Source: CBDFKV01 sp965249035
GTDB taxonomy: Bacteria > Pseudomonadota > Gammaproteobacteria > Arenicellales > Poriferihabitantaceae
Direction of reading: 5' to 3'
NCBI GenBank assembly: GCA_965249035.1
Contig: CBDFKV010000005.1
Coordinates: 66,273-130,272 of the forward strand
Length of the DNA stretch: 64,000 nt
Below, one piece after another: positions 52,209-60,449 of this stretch. The notes below the pieces were generated by a model, which did not search any database, was not told the DNA's origin, and worked only from the letters and a program-made list of their open reading frames with translations. Within the stretch, counting starts at the first letter, position 1. Every line of letters starts with the position of its first letter. Both the position numbers and the translations under genes were made by a program.

Positions 52209-52898
52209 ATGGGGACTCCTCCAGGTCAAAAAGTTAGGACAGATTTTCCTCGGTTTGGACTTCCAGCATATGCAGAGAGGTTTCCGTCTGTTCCTGATGA
52301 TCGATCAATTTCGATAGAAATAAATGGAAATGGGAGAATCGATATTGATGATGCTCTCGCCGATTTACCTCGGACTAGAATAAAGGCTGATTTTCACTGC
52401 GTTACTACTTGGACTTATCCTAACGCTGAATGGGGTGGGGTAAAGTTCGGAGAGTTTTATCAAAAACACGTTCAACCCCTTAACGAACCTGAGCTTGGGA
52501 TTACTGGTGCTGTTCTGTATGGCCAAGACGGCTATCGAACTACACTTCTGTTAGAAGACCTTTTAAGAGAAGGCGTGATGATGGCTGATTCTCTTGGCGA
52601 CGGGCCACTTTCGATTGAACACGGCGCCCCCTTGAGGCTGGTTGCACCAGAACATTATGGTTATAAGAATTTGAAGCATTTGACAAGAATAGAATTTTAC
52701 TCAACTATGCCAGTGGTAAAACATGGGATTAGTGCTTTTCTTGATCATCCGCGCGCACGCGTAAGAAAAGAAGAGCGGGGCAGATGGATTTCTGGTTGGG
52801 TTTTACGCTATGTGTACAGGCGACTTATCCCGGGTACAGTGAGAAAATTTCGAGAAGCTATGGTGAAATATGAAGGTACCATTGGTAAGAGGCAATAG
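52209..52898 (+). CDS. Molybdopterin-dependent oxidoreductase (sulfite-oxidase-fold, YedY-like)
   Basis: 229 residues, no signal peptide seen. The ligand cysteine for molybdenum is in ADFHCVTTWTYPNAEW (near 63), and the downstream DGYRTTLLLEDLL and GAPLRLVAPEHYGYKNLKHLTRIEF segments are typical of the Oxidored_molyb domain. Related proteins reduce sulfoxides or oxidise sulfite. A GGAG site precedes the ATG. A copy of the recurrent intergenic motif lies upstream at about 52030-52085. Only a cofactor domain is present, without a cytochrome partner in the window. Confidence 0.83.
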   Translation: MGTPPGQKVRTDFPRFGLPAYAERFPSVPDDRSISIEINGNGRIDIDDALADLPRTRIKADFHCVTTWTYPNAEWGGVKFGEFYQKHVQPLNEPELGITGAVLYGQDGYRTTLLLEDLLREGVMMADSLGDGPLSIEHGAPLRLVAPEHYGYKNLKHLTRIEFYSTMPVVKHGISAFLDHPRARVRKEERGRWISGWVLRYVYRRLIPGTVRKFREAMVKYEGTIGKRQ

Positions 52899-53027
52899 TT
52901 AGAAGCCTGATAAGAGGCTGCGGTCCTGCAATTTACTATTCATATCCTATTCCAATGCCCGCTTTGGGCAAAATTGCGCCCTTTCACAGGCTTTTGGCAC
53001 GATCTATATTTTAGGTATCATACCGTT

Positions 53028-53378
53028 ATGACAGCTATAAACTTACAGGAAAAACTATCCAAATTTTCAGAGCATTGGTCACCAAAAATAGTGTCTAATT
53101 TTAATGGCCATGACGTAATGGTAGTTAAAGTAAAAGGCGAATTTAATTGGCACTCACATGCGGACACCGATGATTTCTTCCTTGTTTTAAATGGGAAAAT
53201 CACAATTAAACTGCGAGATAAAGACGTCGAGCTAGGAAAAGGAGAAATGTTTGTTGTGCCAAAGGGTGTTGAACACTGCCCTGTAGCTGAGGAAGAAGCC
53301 GAACTTCTTCTTATTGAACCGAGCGGGACTCCGAATACTGGTGACGAGTCTATAGCGGCAATCAAACGAGCTTTGTAA
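53028..53378 (+). CDS. Cupin-domain protein
   Basis: 116 residues from ATG 53028; an in-frame GTG/ATG-like start lies 54 bp upstream but is not protein-like. Motif 1 of the cupin fold is WHSHADTDDFFLVLNGKI (about 38-55) and motif 2 is GEMFVVPKGVEHCPV (about 73-88), with metal-ligand histidines and a glutamate/aspartate position. Single small cupins act as isomerases, dioxygenases or sensors. It ends just before an 848-bp direct repeat that begins at 53387. Confidence 0.85.
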   Translation: MTAINLQEKLSKFSEHWSPKIVSNFNGHDVMVVKVKGEFNWHSHADTDDFFLVLNGKITIKLRDKDVELGKGEMFVVPKGVEHCPVAEEEAELLLIEPSGTPNTGDESIAAIKRAL

Positions 53379-53390
53379 CTTTTACAACTG

Positions 53391-53460
53391 GCCGAAAAGG
53401 GCAACTTTCCGACTACTGCGACCACTAGACGGTTGTATACTCATAGAGTACAACCCGGTA
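53391..53460 (+). repeat. Recurrent intergenic motif (one of at least five copies)
   Basis: The consensus is roughly GAAAAGGGCAACTTTCCGACT-N6-CGACCACT-N5-CGGTTGTATACT. Copies also lie at 56975-57036 and 57412-57480; weaker ones at 49930-50000, 52030-52085, 40385-40435 and 38740-38775. Each contains a TATACT-like -10 sequence, and most stand 60-150 bp before a gene, so they may be shared promoters. Confidence 0.6.
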
Positions 53461-53582
53461 ATTCTAACGAACAGATGGAGTCAATCCGAAAGGGGTGTTT
53501 GTGAATTTAGATAATGAGGGACGTAACGCATAAGGGCAAAGTCAAACTATGGAAATAACGTAAGCGCCGAATAAACGACAGC

Positions 53583-53915
53583 CTATCTTTTCCGTTTGTT
53601 TTTCCGCTTACGATTCCGGTTGATATTAACAACCTGCGTATTCGACTTGACCTCCTTAATCCGTGACAACAGGTGGGGAGAGACATTCCATTTTTGACCC
53701 GACTCGGTCAGCACACCAACGGTCTTCTTGTTCAGCTTGATGATCGTGCCTACTTGTCTGCCCCTATTCGACTCAAAGTTCACTTTAGCACCCAGCCCCA
53801 GCGATATCATTTCTTGGAACGCGTGAACAGAATCCAGAACCTTTAATCGCTCCACGACCTCGTGATTGAGTGCCAATAATTCCTCATAACTCAGTTCATC
53901 AAGATTGACCTTCAT
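53583..53915 (-). CDS. Small basic passenger protein of the IS66 element
   Basis: 110 residues. An N-terminal helix (LSYEELLALNHEVVERL) is followed by a KOW/SH3-like strand segment (GAKVNFESNRGRQVGTIIKLNKKTVGVLTESGQKW, about 43-78) and a very basic tail (NRNRKRKNKRKR). Proteins of this form are frequent near transposable elements in gammaproteobacteria. It starts within the tnpC stop region, so it is translationally coupled to the transposase. Role unknown; nucleic-acid binding is likely. Confidence 0.65.
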   Translation of the reverse strand: MKVNLDELSYEELLALNHEVVERLKVLDSVHAFQEMISLGLGAKVNFESNRGRQVGTIIKLNKKTVGVLTESGQKWNVSPHLLSRIKEVKSNTQVVNINRNRKRKNKRKR

Positions 53916-55550
53916 TAAGTTGACCTCGGTTTGTAAGTACTCATATTCTGAGGCAATAATGGGTCAATGTCATCGAAGGTTTGTGCATTCGGGATGGCAG
54001 TGAAGATTTGCTTCAGATAGGCGTAGGGCTCAAGACCATTGGCTTTGGCTGTTTCAATCAAGCTGTATAGGTTGGCGCTGGCTTTCGCCCCATCGACGCT
54101 GGTCGAGAACAACCAGTTCTTCCGACCAATCGCAAACGGGCGGATTGCGTTCTCAACAGGGTTGTTGTCGATCGGGTATGCGCCATCATCAAGGTAAGCA
54201 ATCAGGCGTGGCCATTGATGCTGGAGGTAATGCAAAGCCTTGCCCAATGCGGTTTTCGGCGCAACCTGCGGCTGGGTTTGATCCAGCCACGCGCGCAGCT
54301 TGTCGATCACCAGCCTGGATCTAGCCTGTCTTTGACGATAACGCCTACTGGTGTCTGCTGCCTCTTGCTTAAGCTGCTTCTCAATCGCATACAGCCGGGC
54401 AATCAGCTTTAAGGCATACTCTGCTTTACTGTTCTTTCTTCGCTTACCCGCAACTTTAGCCGCCTCAATAAAGCGCCGACGCGCATGCGCCCAACAACCC
54501 AGTCGTTTGATGCCTTGTTCTCGGCACAGGCCATCATAACCCGCATATCCATCTGCCATGATCGCACCCTGATAATCAGCCAGCAACCGTTTGGGCACCG
54601 AGCCACTGCGACTCGGGTCATAATCAAACAGTACCATCTGTTGCCCAGGCGGACCCGCGCATCGAACCCACATATACGACTTGCTTTGCGCTGCCTTACC
54701 CGCTTCATTCAGTACCTGAACCGGTGTTTCATCGATATGCACATAGGGCTGTTCCAGCATGCACTCTTCAATCCGGTTAATCAGCGGTTGTACCAGCTGA
54801 CCACAAACGGATCATCCAGTTCGCCATCGTGGTTCTATCCAGATCAATATCACAGCGCTTCAAAATGCTGCTTTGCCGATACAAGGGCAGCCCATCGGCA
54901 TATTTTGCCGTTGCAATGTAGGCTAACAAACCCGCGCTGGCCTGACTCTTCTCGATTGCCTGCTTAGGCTTCACAGCAGTCTTGATCATGGCCTCGCCCT
55001 TAGCTTTGCAAGTGGGGCAAGCGTACTGCTTACGGATATGGCGTATCACCTGTATCTTCATCGGCACGATATCCAATTGCTCGGATACCTTGTCACCGAT
55101 GAATGCCAGCGCTTGGCCGTCGTGGGGACAGCACTTGTCTGCTTCGGGCAGGTCATGGATGACATCAATGCGCGGCAAGTTTTCTGGCAGCGGTTTACGA
55201 CCACCGCGTTTGCGTTGGTGCGCGGGCACATCAATCAGGCCGTCTTCGTCCGAATCATCACCAGCATCTGTATCAGTAGACGCAGGCTCGCATTCCTGCT
55301 CAGCCTCGTTGAATAACTCCAGTTGCAAGGAACGCGAGGACTCACTACTTGCAGCAAATCGGGCATTGCGCTCCAGTATCAGTGCTTGTTTGAGCTGCTC
55401 AATAAACTGATCTTTAGATTCCAGGGCTTGGTTTTTGGCTTCCAGCGCCGCTTCGTAGCGACTTTCCTGAGACAATAGCGCTTGCCTGATTTGTGCCAAT
55501 TCAGACTCAATCTGATGATTCTCCTGTTCCAGTTGGGCTCGCGTCTTCAT
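53915..55550 (-). pseudogene. tnpC: IS66 transposase TnpC, frameshifted
   Basis: Two frames encode one protein. The N-terminal part (55550 to about 54777) has a coiled-coil leucine-rich start, a CCPHDG / CPTCKAKG zinc-binding region and the MANWMIRL segment. It should continue as GQLVQPLINRIEECMLEQPYVHIDETPVQVL, found in the next frame (to 53915), with a downstream NPVENAIRPFAIGRKNWLFS motif. One surplus base near 54801-54805 separates them. The DDE catalytic residues are therefore in the second piece, without the N-terminal DNA-binding part. IS66 tnpC is not normally made by frameshifting, so this is probably inactive. Confidence 0.88.
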
Positions 55551-55570
55551 GCCCCTATTTTAGCAAATAC

Positions 55571-55918
55571 TCAGGATACTTTCCTATAATTCAATGCCTT
55601 ATGTCGCTCAATCGACAAGCCGTACAGTAAGCTTTCTAGCTCTGCATGGCTGATCACGAGCACCGTCGAATCTGACCTCAGTGGCCACTTGAACTTGGCT
55701 TGCTCCAGGCGCTTATACCACAACACAAATCCTGTTGAGTCCCAATGCAGAACCTTCAGCCGATCCCGGCTTTTATTGCAGAACACAAACAAGCCTTCTG
55801 AATAGGGGCTGATGCCCATTTCCTGCTCTACAATCACACTCAAGCCATTAACCGCCTTGCGAAAGTCCACCGGCGCTCGGTGCAGATAAACCGGCGGCAG
55901 GTCACTGAACCATTTCAT
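55571..55918 (-). CDS. tnpB: IS66 accessory protein TnpB
   Basis: 115 residues, the standard length. It carries the family motifs: PVDFRKAVNGLSVIVEQEMG, GLFVFCNKSRDRLKVLHWDSTGFVLWYKRLE. TnpB is required for IS66 transposition along with TnpA and TnpC, and has no assigned enzymatic activity. It is intact, unlike its neighbours, and its start lies close to the tnpA stop. Confidence 0.92.
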   Translation of the reverse strand: MKWFSDLPPVYLHRAPVDFRKAVNGLSVIVEQEMGISPYSEGLFVFCNKSRDRLKVLHWDSTGFVLWYKRLEQAKFKWPLRSDSTVLVISHAELESLLYGLSIERHKALNYRKVS

Positions 55919-55920
55919 CT

Positions 55921-56227
55921 CTACAAACGATCCAAAATGAGTGTCAGTGTATCGATCAGAGATTCATCATCTACCTCTACTTCGACAACCCGTATGCGCG
56001 ATCTTTTTGCCGGGGGCTTACAAGCTTCCTCGTCCATCACCACCGAGTCCGCCACGGATTGCAAACGCACAAATTCGCCGGCTCGATTCTTAAGCAGTTG
56101 ATTCTTACGCAGACTGAAGTATTTTGCGTTGACCCTCGTGTTGCCTGCAAAATTCAACGGCACTTAGGCCACTCTCTTGCTGTGTATCTATTAACTCTCG
56201 CCACTGCTGCTGACTTCGTCGGACCAT
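55921..56227 (-). pseudogene. tnpA: IS66 protein TnpA, frameshifted
   Basis: The ATG at 56227 (MVRRSQQQWRELIDTQQESGLSAVEFCRQHE) follows GGAAGG and starts the usual TnpA helix-turn-helix. After HE the frame is lost: the sequence VNAKYFSLRKNQLLKNRAGEF continues in another frame. An additional G in a GGG run near 56131 explains this. TnpA would bind the IS ends. The downstream frame alone has only a GTG start. Confidence 0.8.
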
Positions 56228-56231
56228 CGGT

Positions 56232-56783
56232 GTGCCTTCCAAAAAAAGCAAACTTAAACCGTTAGGCGTGACCTTTATAGAGTGTCGTTTATTCGGCGCT
56301 TACGAAATAACCCACTTAGATCACGTTTATCTCTCGGTCAGTAATTTCCCACTATCGGAAAAGTTCTATGATTCTGTGATGCAGAGCTTTGGCTTCAAGA
56401 AAGGCAATGATCCAATAGACGGCGAGCAGCATGCGCACTACTTCAACAGAGAAATACAAATTTCTTTGCGGCCGGCTCGTACACAGAAGCCCTATGATTC
56501 CTACGCACCCGGCTTGCATCACATATGCTTACAGGTAGCCAGCAGGTCGGAGATTAATGTTGCTGCCAAATCACTGAAGAAGCTTGGAGTCGACGTAAGC
56601 GATCCCAAAGAGTACCCCGAATACTCAGATGATTACTACGCCATCTTTTTCAAAGACCCTGACGGTATAAGATTTGAGCTTGTTGCTCGTACTAAGACTC
56701 GTGATTTAATTTCACTAAAGTGGCCAGAACTCAAAGGGTTTTTAAATCCAGTAAGCAGATTAATGAAGCAAGAAAATGCATAA
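56232..56783 (+). CDS. Glyoxalase/VOC-family protein, copy 1, with N-terminus replaced by IS66 end
   Basis: 183 residues as now read. The first 24 or so are encoded by the right end of the IS66 element; from ITHLDHVYLSVSNF on it equals the copy at 57570. VOC-fold features: HLDHVYLSVSNFPLSEKFYDS, then GLHHICLQVASR and FFKDPDGIRFELV, with metal-ligand His and Glu candidates. The native ATG at 53549-53551 was separated by the insertion. A GTG within the IS restores an open frame, so a chimaeric protein could be made. Reaction unknown. Confidence 0.75.
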   Translation: MPSKKSKLKPLGVTFIECRLFGAYEITHLDHVYLSVSNFPLSEKFYDSVMQSFGFKKGNDPIDGEQHAHYFNREIQISLRPARTQKPYDSYAPGLHHICLQVASRSEINVAAKSLKKLGVDVSDPKEYPEYSDDYYAIFFKDPDGIRFELVARTKTRDLISLKWPELKGFLNPVSRLMKQENA

Positions 56784-56856
56784 CAGAGCCTGGCACGTAC
56801 ACGCTTCGCGCTGATGTCGTCGCTATCGCTCCTCCGCCCGTGCTGGCGGCGTTAGC
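56781..56856 (+). other. attC-like imperfect palindrome after glyoxalase copy 1
   Basis: The sequence runs from TAACAGAGCC-TGGCACG to CGTGCTGGC-GGCGTTAGC. The ends form an imperfect inverted repeat of about 16 bp, with one unpaired base, and the right end GCGTTAGC agrees with the R' core site GTTRRRY except for one position. The whole is about 76 bp, within the range of attC sites. Directly afterwards a GNAT reading frame starts. The left end overlaps the glyoxalase stop codon. Confidence 0.45.
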
Positions 56857-56879
56857 TGCCGGTGAAAACGAACAAGTTT

Positions 56880-56960
56880 ATGAAGATTAGAAAAGCCGTA
56901 CTAACAGACGCTGAAGAAGTCGGCTCATTGATCGTCAAGTTGGCTGTTTCCTGTATGTAA
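56880..56960 (+). pseudogene. Truncated GNAT acetyltransferase start (copy 1)
   Basis: 26 codons, MKIRKAVLTDAEEVGSLIVKLA..., the usual first strand and helix of GNAT N-acetyltransferases, then a stop. The remaining 130 or so residues are missing. It sits immediately after the attC-like dyad, as would the next cassette in an array, and is cut where the recurrent intergenic motif begins. Confidence 0.6.
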
Positions 56961-57065
56961 CCTTCTCCGAATGACTGAAAAGGGCAACTTTCCGACTCCC
57001 GCGAACACTCAGGCGGTTATATACTAGGAGTCGTTATTCGGACTTATACGTTTTGAGGTAAGGTA

Positions 57066-57377
57066 TTGGAAATCACTAGAAGTAAGGAATTCAAAGCTGA
57101 TCGTGCTTGGGGATCAAAAAGTATTGCTAACATGCGCGGCATCAGTACCCGCTTACACTGGACAGATAAGCCTTACAAATGGCACATCAATGATGGCGAG
57201 GAGGTTTTCGCTGTATTAGATGGAAAAGTAGAGATGTTCTATCGCGAAGATGGTGAAGAGAAGTCAATTACGCTAGATAGTGGCGACATATTTTACGCAT
57301 CTATTGGTACGGAGCACGTTGCTCACCCAATAGGCGAAGCAAGAATTCTCGTTGTAGAAATGGAAGGTAGTGTATAG
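57066..57377 (+). CDS. Cupin-domain protein
   Basis: 103 residues, TTG start with GAGGTAAGG a few bases upstream. Cupin motifs: WHINDGEEVFAVLDGKVEMF (about 38-57) and GDIFYASIGTEHVAHPIG (about 76-93). It is distinct from the cupin at 53028. The gene sits between the two copies of the 848-bp repeat and has its own copy of the intergenic motif upstream at 56975-57036. Function unknown; mannose isomerase-like or sensor cupins are possible. Confidence 0.85.
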   Translation: MEITRSKEFKADRAWGSKSIANMRGISTRLHWTDKPYKWHINDGEEVFAVLDGKVEMFYREDGEEKSITLDSGDIFYASIGTEHVAHPIGEARILVVEMEGSV

Positions 57378-57569
57378 CTCTAAGTGAACGTGGTTTGCCG
57401 CTAGGTTACTGGCCGAAAAGGGCAACTTTCCGACTACTGCGACCACTAGACGGTTGTATACTCATAGAGTACAACCCGGTAATTCTAACGAACAGATGGA
57501 GTCAATCCGAAAGGGGTGTTTGTGAATTTAGATAATGAGGGACGTAACGCATAAGGGCAAAGTCAAACT

Positions 57570-58052
57570 ATGGAAATAATCCACTTAGATCACGTTTATC
57601 TCTCGGTCAGTAATTTCCCACTATCGGAAAAGTTCTATGATTCTGTGATGCAGAGCTTTGGCTTCAAGAAAGGCAATGATCCAATAGACGGCGAGCAGCA
57701 TGCGCACTACTTCAACAGAGAAATACAAATTTCTTTGCGGCCGGCTCGTACACAGAAGCCCTATGATTCCTACGCACCCGGCTTGCATCACATATGCTTA
57801 CAGGTAGCCAGCAGGTCGGAGATTAATGTTGCTGCCAAATCACTGAAGAAGCTTGGAGTCGACGTAAGCGATCCCAAAGAGTACCCCGAATACTCAGATG
57901 ATTACTACGCCATCTTTTTCAAAGACCCTGACGGTATAAGATTTGAGCTTGTTGCTCGTACTAAGACTCGTGATTTAATTTCACTAAAGTGGCCAGAACT
58001 CAAAGGGTTTTTAAATCCAGCAAGCAGATTAATGAAGCAAGAAAATGCATAG
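57570..58052 (+). CDS. Glyoxalase/VOC-family protein, copy 2 (intact)
   Basis: 160 residues, ATG start (MEIIHLDHVYLSVSNF). One VOC domain with betaalphabetabetabeta units at about 5-60 and 75-135; metal-binding candidates are H5, E or H in the second half (GLHHICL) and FELV glutamate. Family members are glyoxalases, dioxygenases and resistance proteins. It is the intact version of the gene disrupted by IS66 upstream. An attC-like dyad follows its stop. Confidence 0.87.
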   Translation: MEIIHLDHVYLSVSNFPLSEKFYDSVMQSFGFKKGNDPIDGEQHAHYFNREIQISLRPARTQKPYDSYAPGLHHICLQVASRSEINVAAKSLKKLGVDVSDPKEYPEYSDDYYAIFFKDPDGIRFELVARTKTRDLISLKWPELKGFLNPASRLMKQENA

Positions 58053-58125
58053 CAGAGCCTGGCACGTACACGCTTCGCGCTGATGTCGTCGCTATCGCTC
58101 CTCCGCCCGTGCTGGCGGCGTTAGC
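58050..58125 (+). other. attC-like imperfect palindrome after glyoxalase copy 2
   Basis: Same dyad as at 56781-56856, except that the left end starts TAGC instead of TAAC because the stop codon differs. The right end GCGTTAGC is intact. It is followed by the same truncated GNAT start. Confidence 0.4.
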
Positions 58126-58148
58126 TGCCGGTGAAAACGAACAAGTTT

Positions 58149-58229
58149 ATGAAGATTAGAAAAGCCGTACTAACAGACGCTGAAGAAGTCGGCTCATTGA
58201 TCGTCAAGTTGGCTGTTTCCTGTATGTAA
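58149..58229 (+). pseudogene. Truncated GNAT acetyltransferase start (copy 2)
   Basis: Identical 26-codon N-terminus to that at 56880-56960. Since both copies are truncated alike, the loss came before the 848-bp duplication. Confidence 0.6.
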
Positions 58230-58255
58230 CCTTCTCCGAATGACTGAAAAGGGCA

Positions 58256-59842
58256 GATACTGTTGAAAAACTCGGTAATTTGTGAGCGTTATACCTGGTT
58301 CTGAAAACCAAAACATGAATGCATAATCAGAATTGTTCTTTAGATTGCGAGTTTTGATAGATTTTGTGGTTTTTTACTCGAATTAGCATAAACGAGGCGC
58401 AGCTATCCCTAGGTCAGGTGGCTTATACTGTTGTTGTGCCAGCTTTTTCAAATTCTGTGCCGTGGCCGCAAGTAAGAATTCATCTTTCGCACCGGATATT
58501 CCGCGTAGCCGTAGTCGGTCAAAGTTCAAAGCACGCTTTAGGTGGGCAAATAATACCTCCACCTTCTTTCTATCATTTCGTGACTGTTGGTACCTCGGGC
58601 TTTGACAGATATTTCGAGCCACATCCCTTGAAGATTCATAGATGCTGCGAGCGATCTTTCTAATGTCGGTATTTGGGCAACATTGAAATTTGAAGCGACA
58701 GTCCCTACAGTCGTGAGTGCTGGAGCGATAAATGATAGTGTTGGCCTTGGTTACCCGTGACCGTGCATTCTTGAAATTTCGTCTTCTTGACTGAAGCAAT
58801 TTACCATCGGGACAATGGTAACAATCTAATTCACCGTCCCAGACAAAATTAGATCGGTTGAAAATACCTTGATTGTTGTTTGACCTGTCCCATACCGGGA
58901 TATGCGGCTCAATCTCCTTTTTCTCCACCACCCAATCCAGCATCGCCGCCGATCCATAGGCTGTATCTGCTATCAGTCGCTTGGGCTTTATCTTCAAGTT
59001 ATCCTCCACCCGATCAATCATCGTTCGAGTGCTCGCAACTTCAGATGTTCTGTGTGCGGGTGTAGGCTCTACATCCACAATGATGTTGTTCTCAATATCA
59101 ATCAGGTAGTTAGTGCTGTAATAGAATTGACCAGGGCCTTTGTCACCTGCCCACTGGGCCATGGGGTCGGTCGTAGATACTTTCTTCTGCGTTCTTTTTG
59201 CAGAAGGATCATTGTCTAATGCTTCGAGATATTCTCTGACAGCGCGGGATTGTGTCAAACTTGGTTGCCAGTCAACCGGGCCATCAACCATCTTCTGCCT
59301 GGAGGCGTCTGCCTTTATATAGCTGGCGTCTGTCGCAAAGCCTTCTCCCTTGATTAACCCTTCGTCGTTGCAACGCTGTACAACGGTATCGAATACAAGC
59401 CTGAGTAAATCAGCATCTCTAAACCGACCATGCCGGTTCTTTGAAAATGTGGAATGATTAGGAACATTATCTTCCAACCCCAAACCGCAGAACCATCGAT
59501 AGGCCAAGTTGAAATTGACTTCTTCACATAATCGACGTTCTGACCGAATTCCATAGCAATAGCCAATCAGAAGCATCCGAATCATTAGCTCAGGATCAAC
59601 TGACGGCCGACCAGTGTGGCTATAGTAAGGCTTAAGATGTTCACTGATACCGCCAAAGTCTAAAAAGGCATCTATCTGACGAAGAAGATGGTCCTCGGGG
59701 ATATGAGTCTCCAGGCAAAAATCATAAAACAACGTGTTTTGCCGTCCCGGTAGCTGTCCCATCATGATAATAAAACCTAGTAATTTCAGTGCCTTAATTA
59801 TCTCATGACACTTGTTCTTCCGGTGAGTTTTTCAACAGTATC
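58256..59842 (-). mobile_element. IS1182-family element
   Basis: 1587 bp with perfect 18-bp inverted ends (GATACTGTTGAAAAACTC at 58256-58273 and its complement at 59825-59842). A 4-bp GGCA lies on both sides (58252-58255 and 59843-59846), fitting a target duplication. It inserted in the recurrent intergenic motif at the right end of repeat copy B. The single transposase gene is intact. Confidence 0.93.
58383..59765 (-). CDS. IS1182-family transposase
   Basis: 460 residues, full length, starting ATGATG. The N-terminal DUF772-type region (RPSVDPELMIRMLLIGYCYGIRSERRLCEEVNFNLAYRWFCGLGL, about 48-95) is followed by the DDE catalytic core: TDASYIKAD (near 142), LIADTAYGSA (near 265) and the C-terminal NDRKKVEVLFAHLKRAL glutamate region (near 400). 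A cysteine cluster (HDCRDCRFKFQCCP, near 350) is typical for the family. Probably active, since ends and frame are complete. Confidence 0.93.
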   Translation of the reverse strand: MMGQLPGRQNTLFYDFCLETHIPEDHLLRQIDAFLDFGGISEHLKPYYSHTGRPSVDPELMIRMLLIGYCYGIRSERRLCEEVNFNLAYRWFCGLGLEDNVPNHSTFSKNRHGRFRDADLLRLVFDTVVQRCNDEGLIKGEGFATDASYIKADASRQKMVDGPVDWQPSLTQSRAVREYLEALDNDPSAKRTQKKVSTTDPMAQWAGDKGPGQFYYSTNYLIDIENNIIVDVEPTPAHRTSEVASTRTMIDRVEDNLKIKPKRLIADTAYGSAAMLDWVVEKKEIEPHIPVWDRSNNNQGIFNRSNFVWDGELDCYHCPDGKLLQSRRRNFKNARSRVTKANTIIYRSSTHDCRDCRFKFQCCPNTDIRKIARSIYESSRDVARNICQSPRYQQSRNDRKKVEVLFAHLKRALNFDRLRLRGISGAKDEFLLAATAQNLKKLAQQQYKPPDLGIAAPRLC

Positions 59843-59948
59843 GGCAAATAGCGGCCTCTTGCATATTCCGCGTCATCGTGAACAGTGATTCCCCCCCTGT
59901 GTCAGGATAGTTGTCGCCTTTATTTTTACATAGGGGCTGGAGGCCGTC

Positions 59949-60449
59949 ATGGCTGGAACACCAATACCGATTGAACTCAAAGAACAGGCATTAATGAGAT
60001 TACTTCCCCCGTATAGCTGGTCACTCAGGCAAGTCGCTGATGAAATAGGATCTTCGCCTACGACTATATTAAACTGGAGGAAGCAATTAGAAGATGAGGG
60101 ATTATTAATGCCAAGAGAAGATCAAGATGTTGAATGGTCAGCAGATCAGATATTTACATTTGTATTGGAATCTGCCTTGTTGTCTGAGTATGAACTGGCT
60201 GAATATTGCAGAGAGAAAGGGCTTTATGTAGATGAGCTAAAAAAATGGAAGAGCTGTTGCGTCAAAGCCAATACCCCGGAGTCTGTCAGATCAACTAAAT
60301 TGGCCAAAGAAGTGAGGGCTGATAGACGGCGTATCAAGGAACTTGAAAAAGAGTTATTACGCAAAGAAAAAGCGCTAGCAGAAACGGCTGCGCTGTTGGT
60401 ACTGCGGGAAAAGTACAATGCCCTCTGGGAAGAAAAAGAGGTAGTATGA
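59949..60449 (+). CDS. IS3-like transposase OrfA (helix-turn-helix protein)
   Basis: 166 residues. An N-terminal helix-turn-helix (SWSLRQVADEIGSSPTTILNWRKQLE, about 20-47) is followed by a second possible one (SEYELAEYCREKGLYVDELKKWK, about 77-100) and a charged coiled coil (about 118-160), the layout of IS3-family OrfA, which binds the ends. Its stop overlaps the next gene in ATGA, so OrfB may be made by coupling or by a -1 shift. Confidence 0.83.
   Translation: MAGTPIPIELKEQALMRLLPPYSWSLRQVADEIGSSPTTILNWRKQLEDEGLLMPREDQDVEWSADQIFTFVLESALLSEYELAEYCREKGLYVDELKKWKSCCVKANTPESVRSTKLAKEVRADRRRIKELEKELLRKEKALAETAALLVLREKYNALWEEKEVV

Larger units (their letters stand above)
53560..56303 (-). mobile_element. 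IS66-family element, complete ends, defective transposase genes
   Basis: 2744 bp bounded by perfect 21-bp inverted repeats (53560-53580 and 56283-56303) that begin with GTAA, as usual in IS66. An 8-bp target duplication GAAATAAC lies on both sides (53552-53559 and 56304-56311), the family's known length. Genes tnpA, tnpB, tnpC and a small passenger read leftward. tnpA and tnpC each carry a 1-bp insertion. It interrupts the start of a glyoxalase gene. Confidence 0.95.
53387..56986 (+). repeat. Copy A of an 848-bp direct repeat, split by IS66
   Basis: When the IS66 element (53560-56303) and its 8-bp duplication are removed, 848 bp remain that are nearly identical to 57408-58255. The unit contains an upstream region, the glyoxalase gene, an attC-like dyad and a truncated GNAT start. 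The boundaries are sharp on both sides. Seen directly. Confidence 0.9.
57408..58255 (+). repeat. Copy B of the 848-bp direct repeat
   Basis: Same length and almost the same sequence as copy A once IS66 is removed. Differences include codon 4 of the glyoxalase (ATC here, ACC in copy A), one near the C-terminus (PAS here, PVS in A) and the stop codon (TAG against TAA). The right end was used by IS1182 at 58256. The two copies enclose the cupin at 57066. Confidence 0.92.

Noticed and set aside
54777..54830. Programmed frameshifting in IS66 tnpC
   Set aside because: IS66 tnpC is normally a single frame; there is no slippery run at the break.
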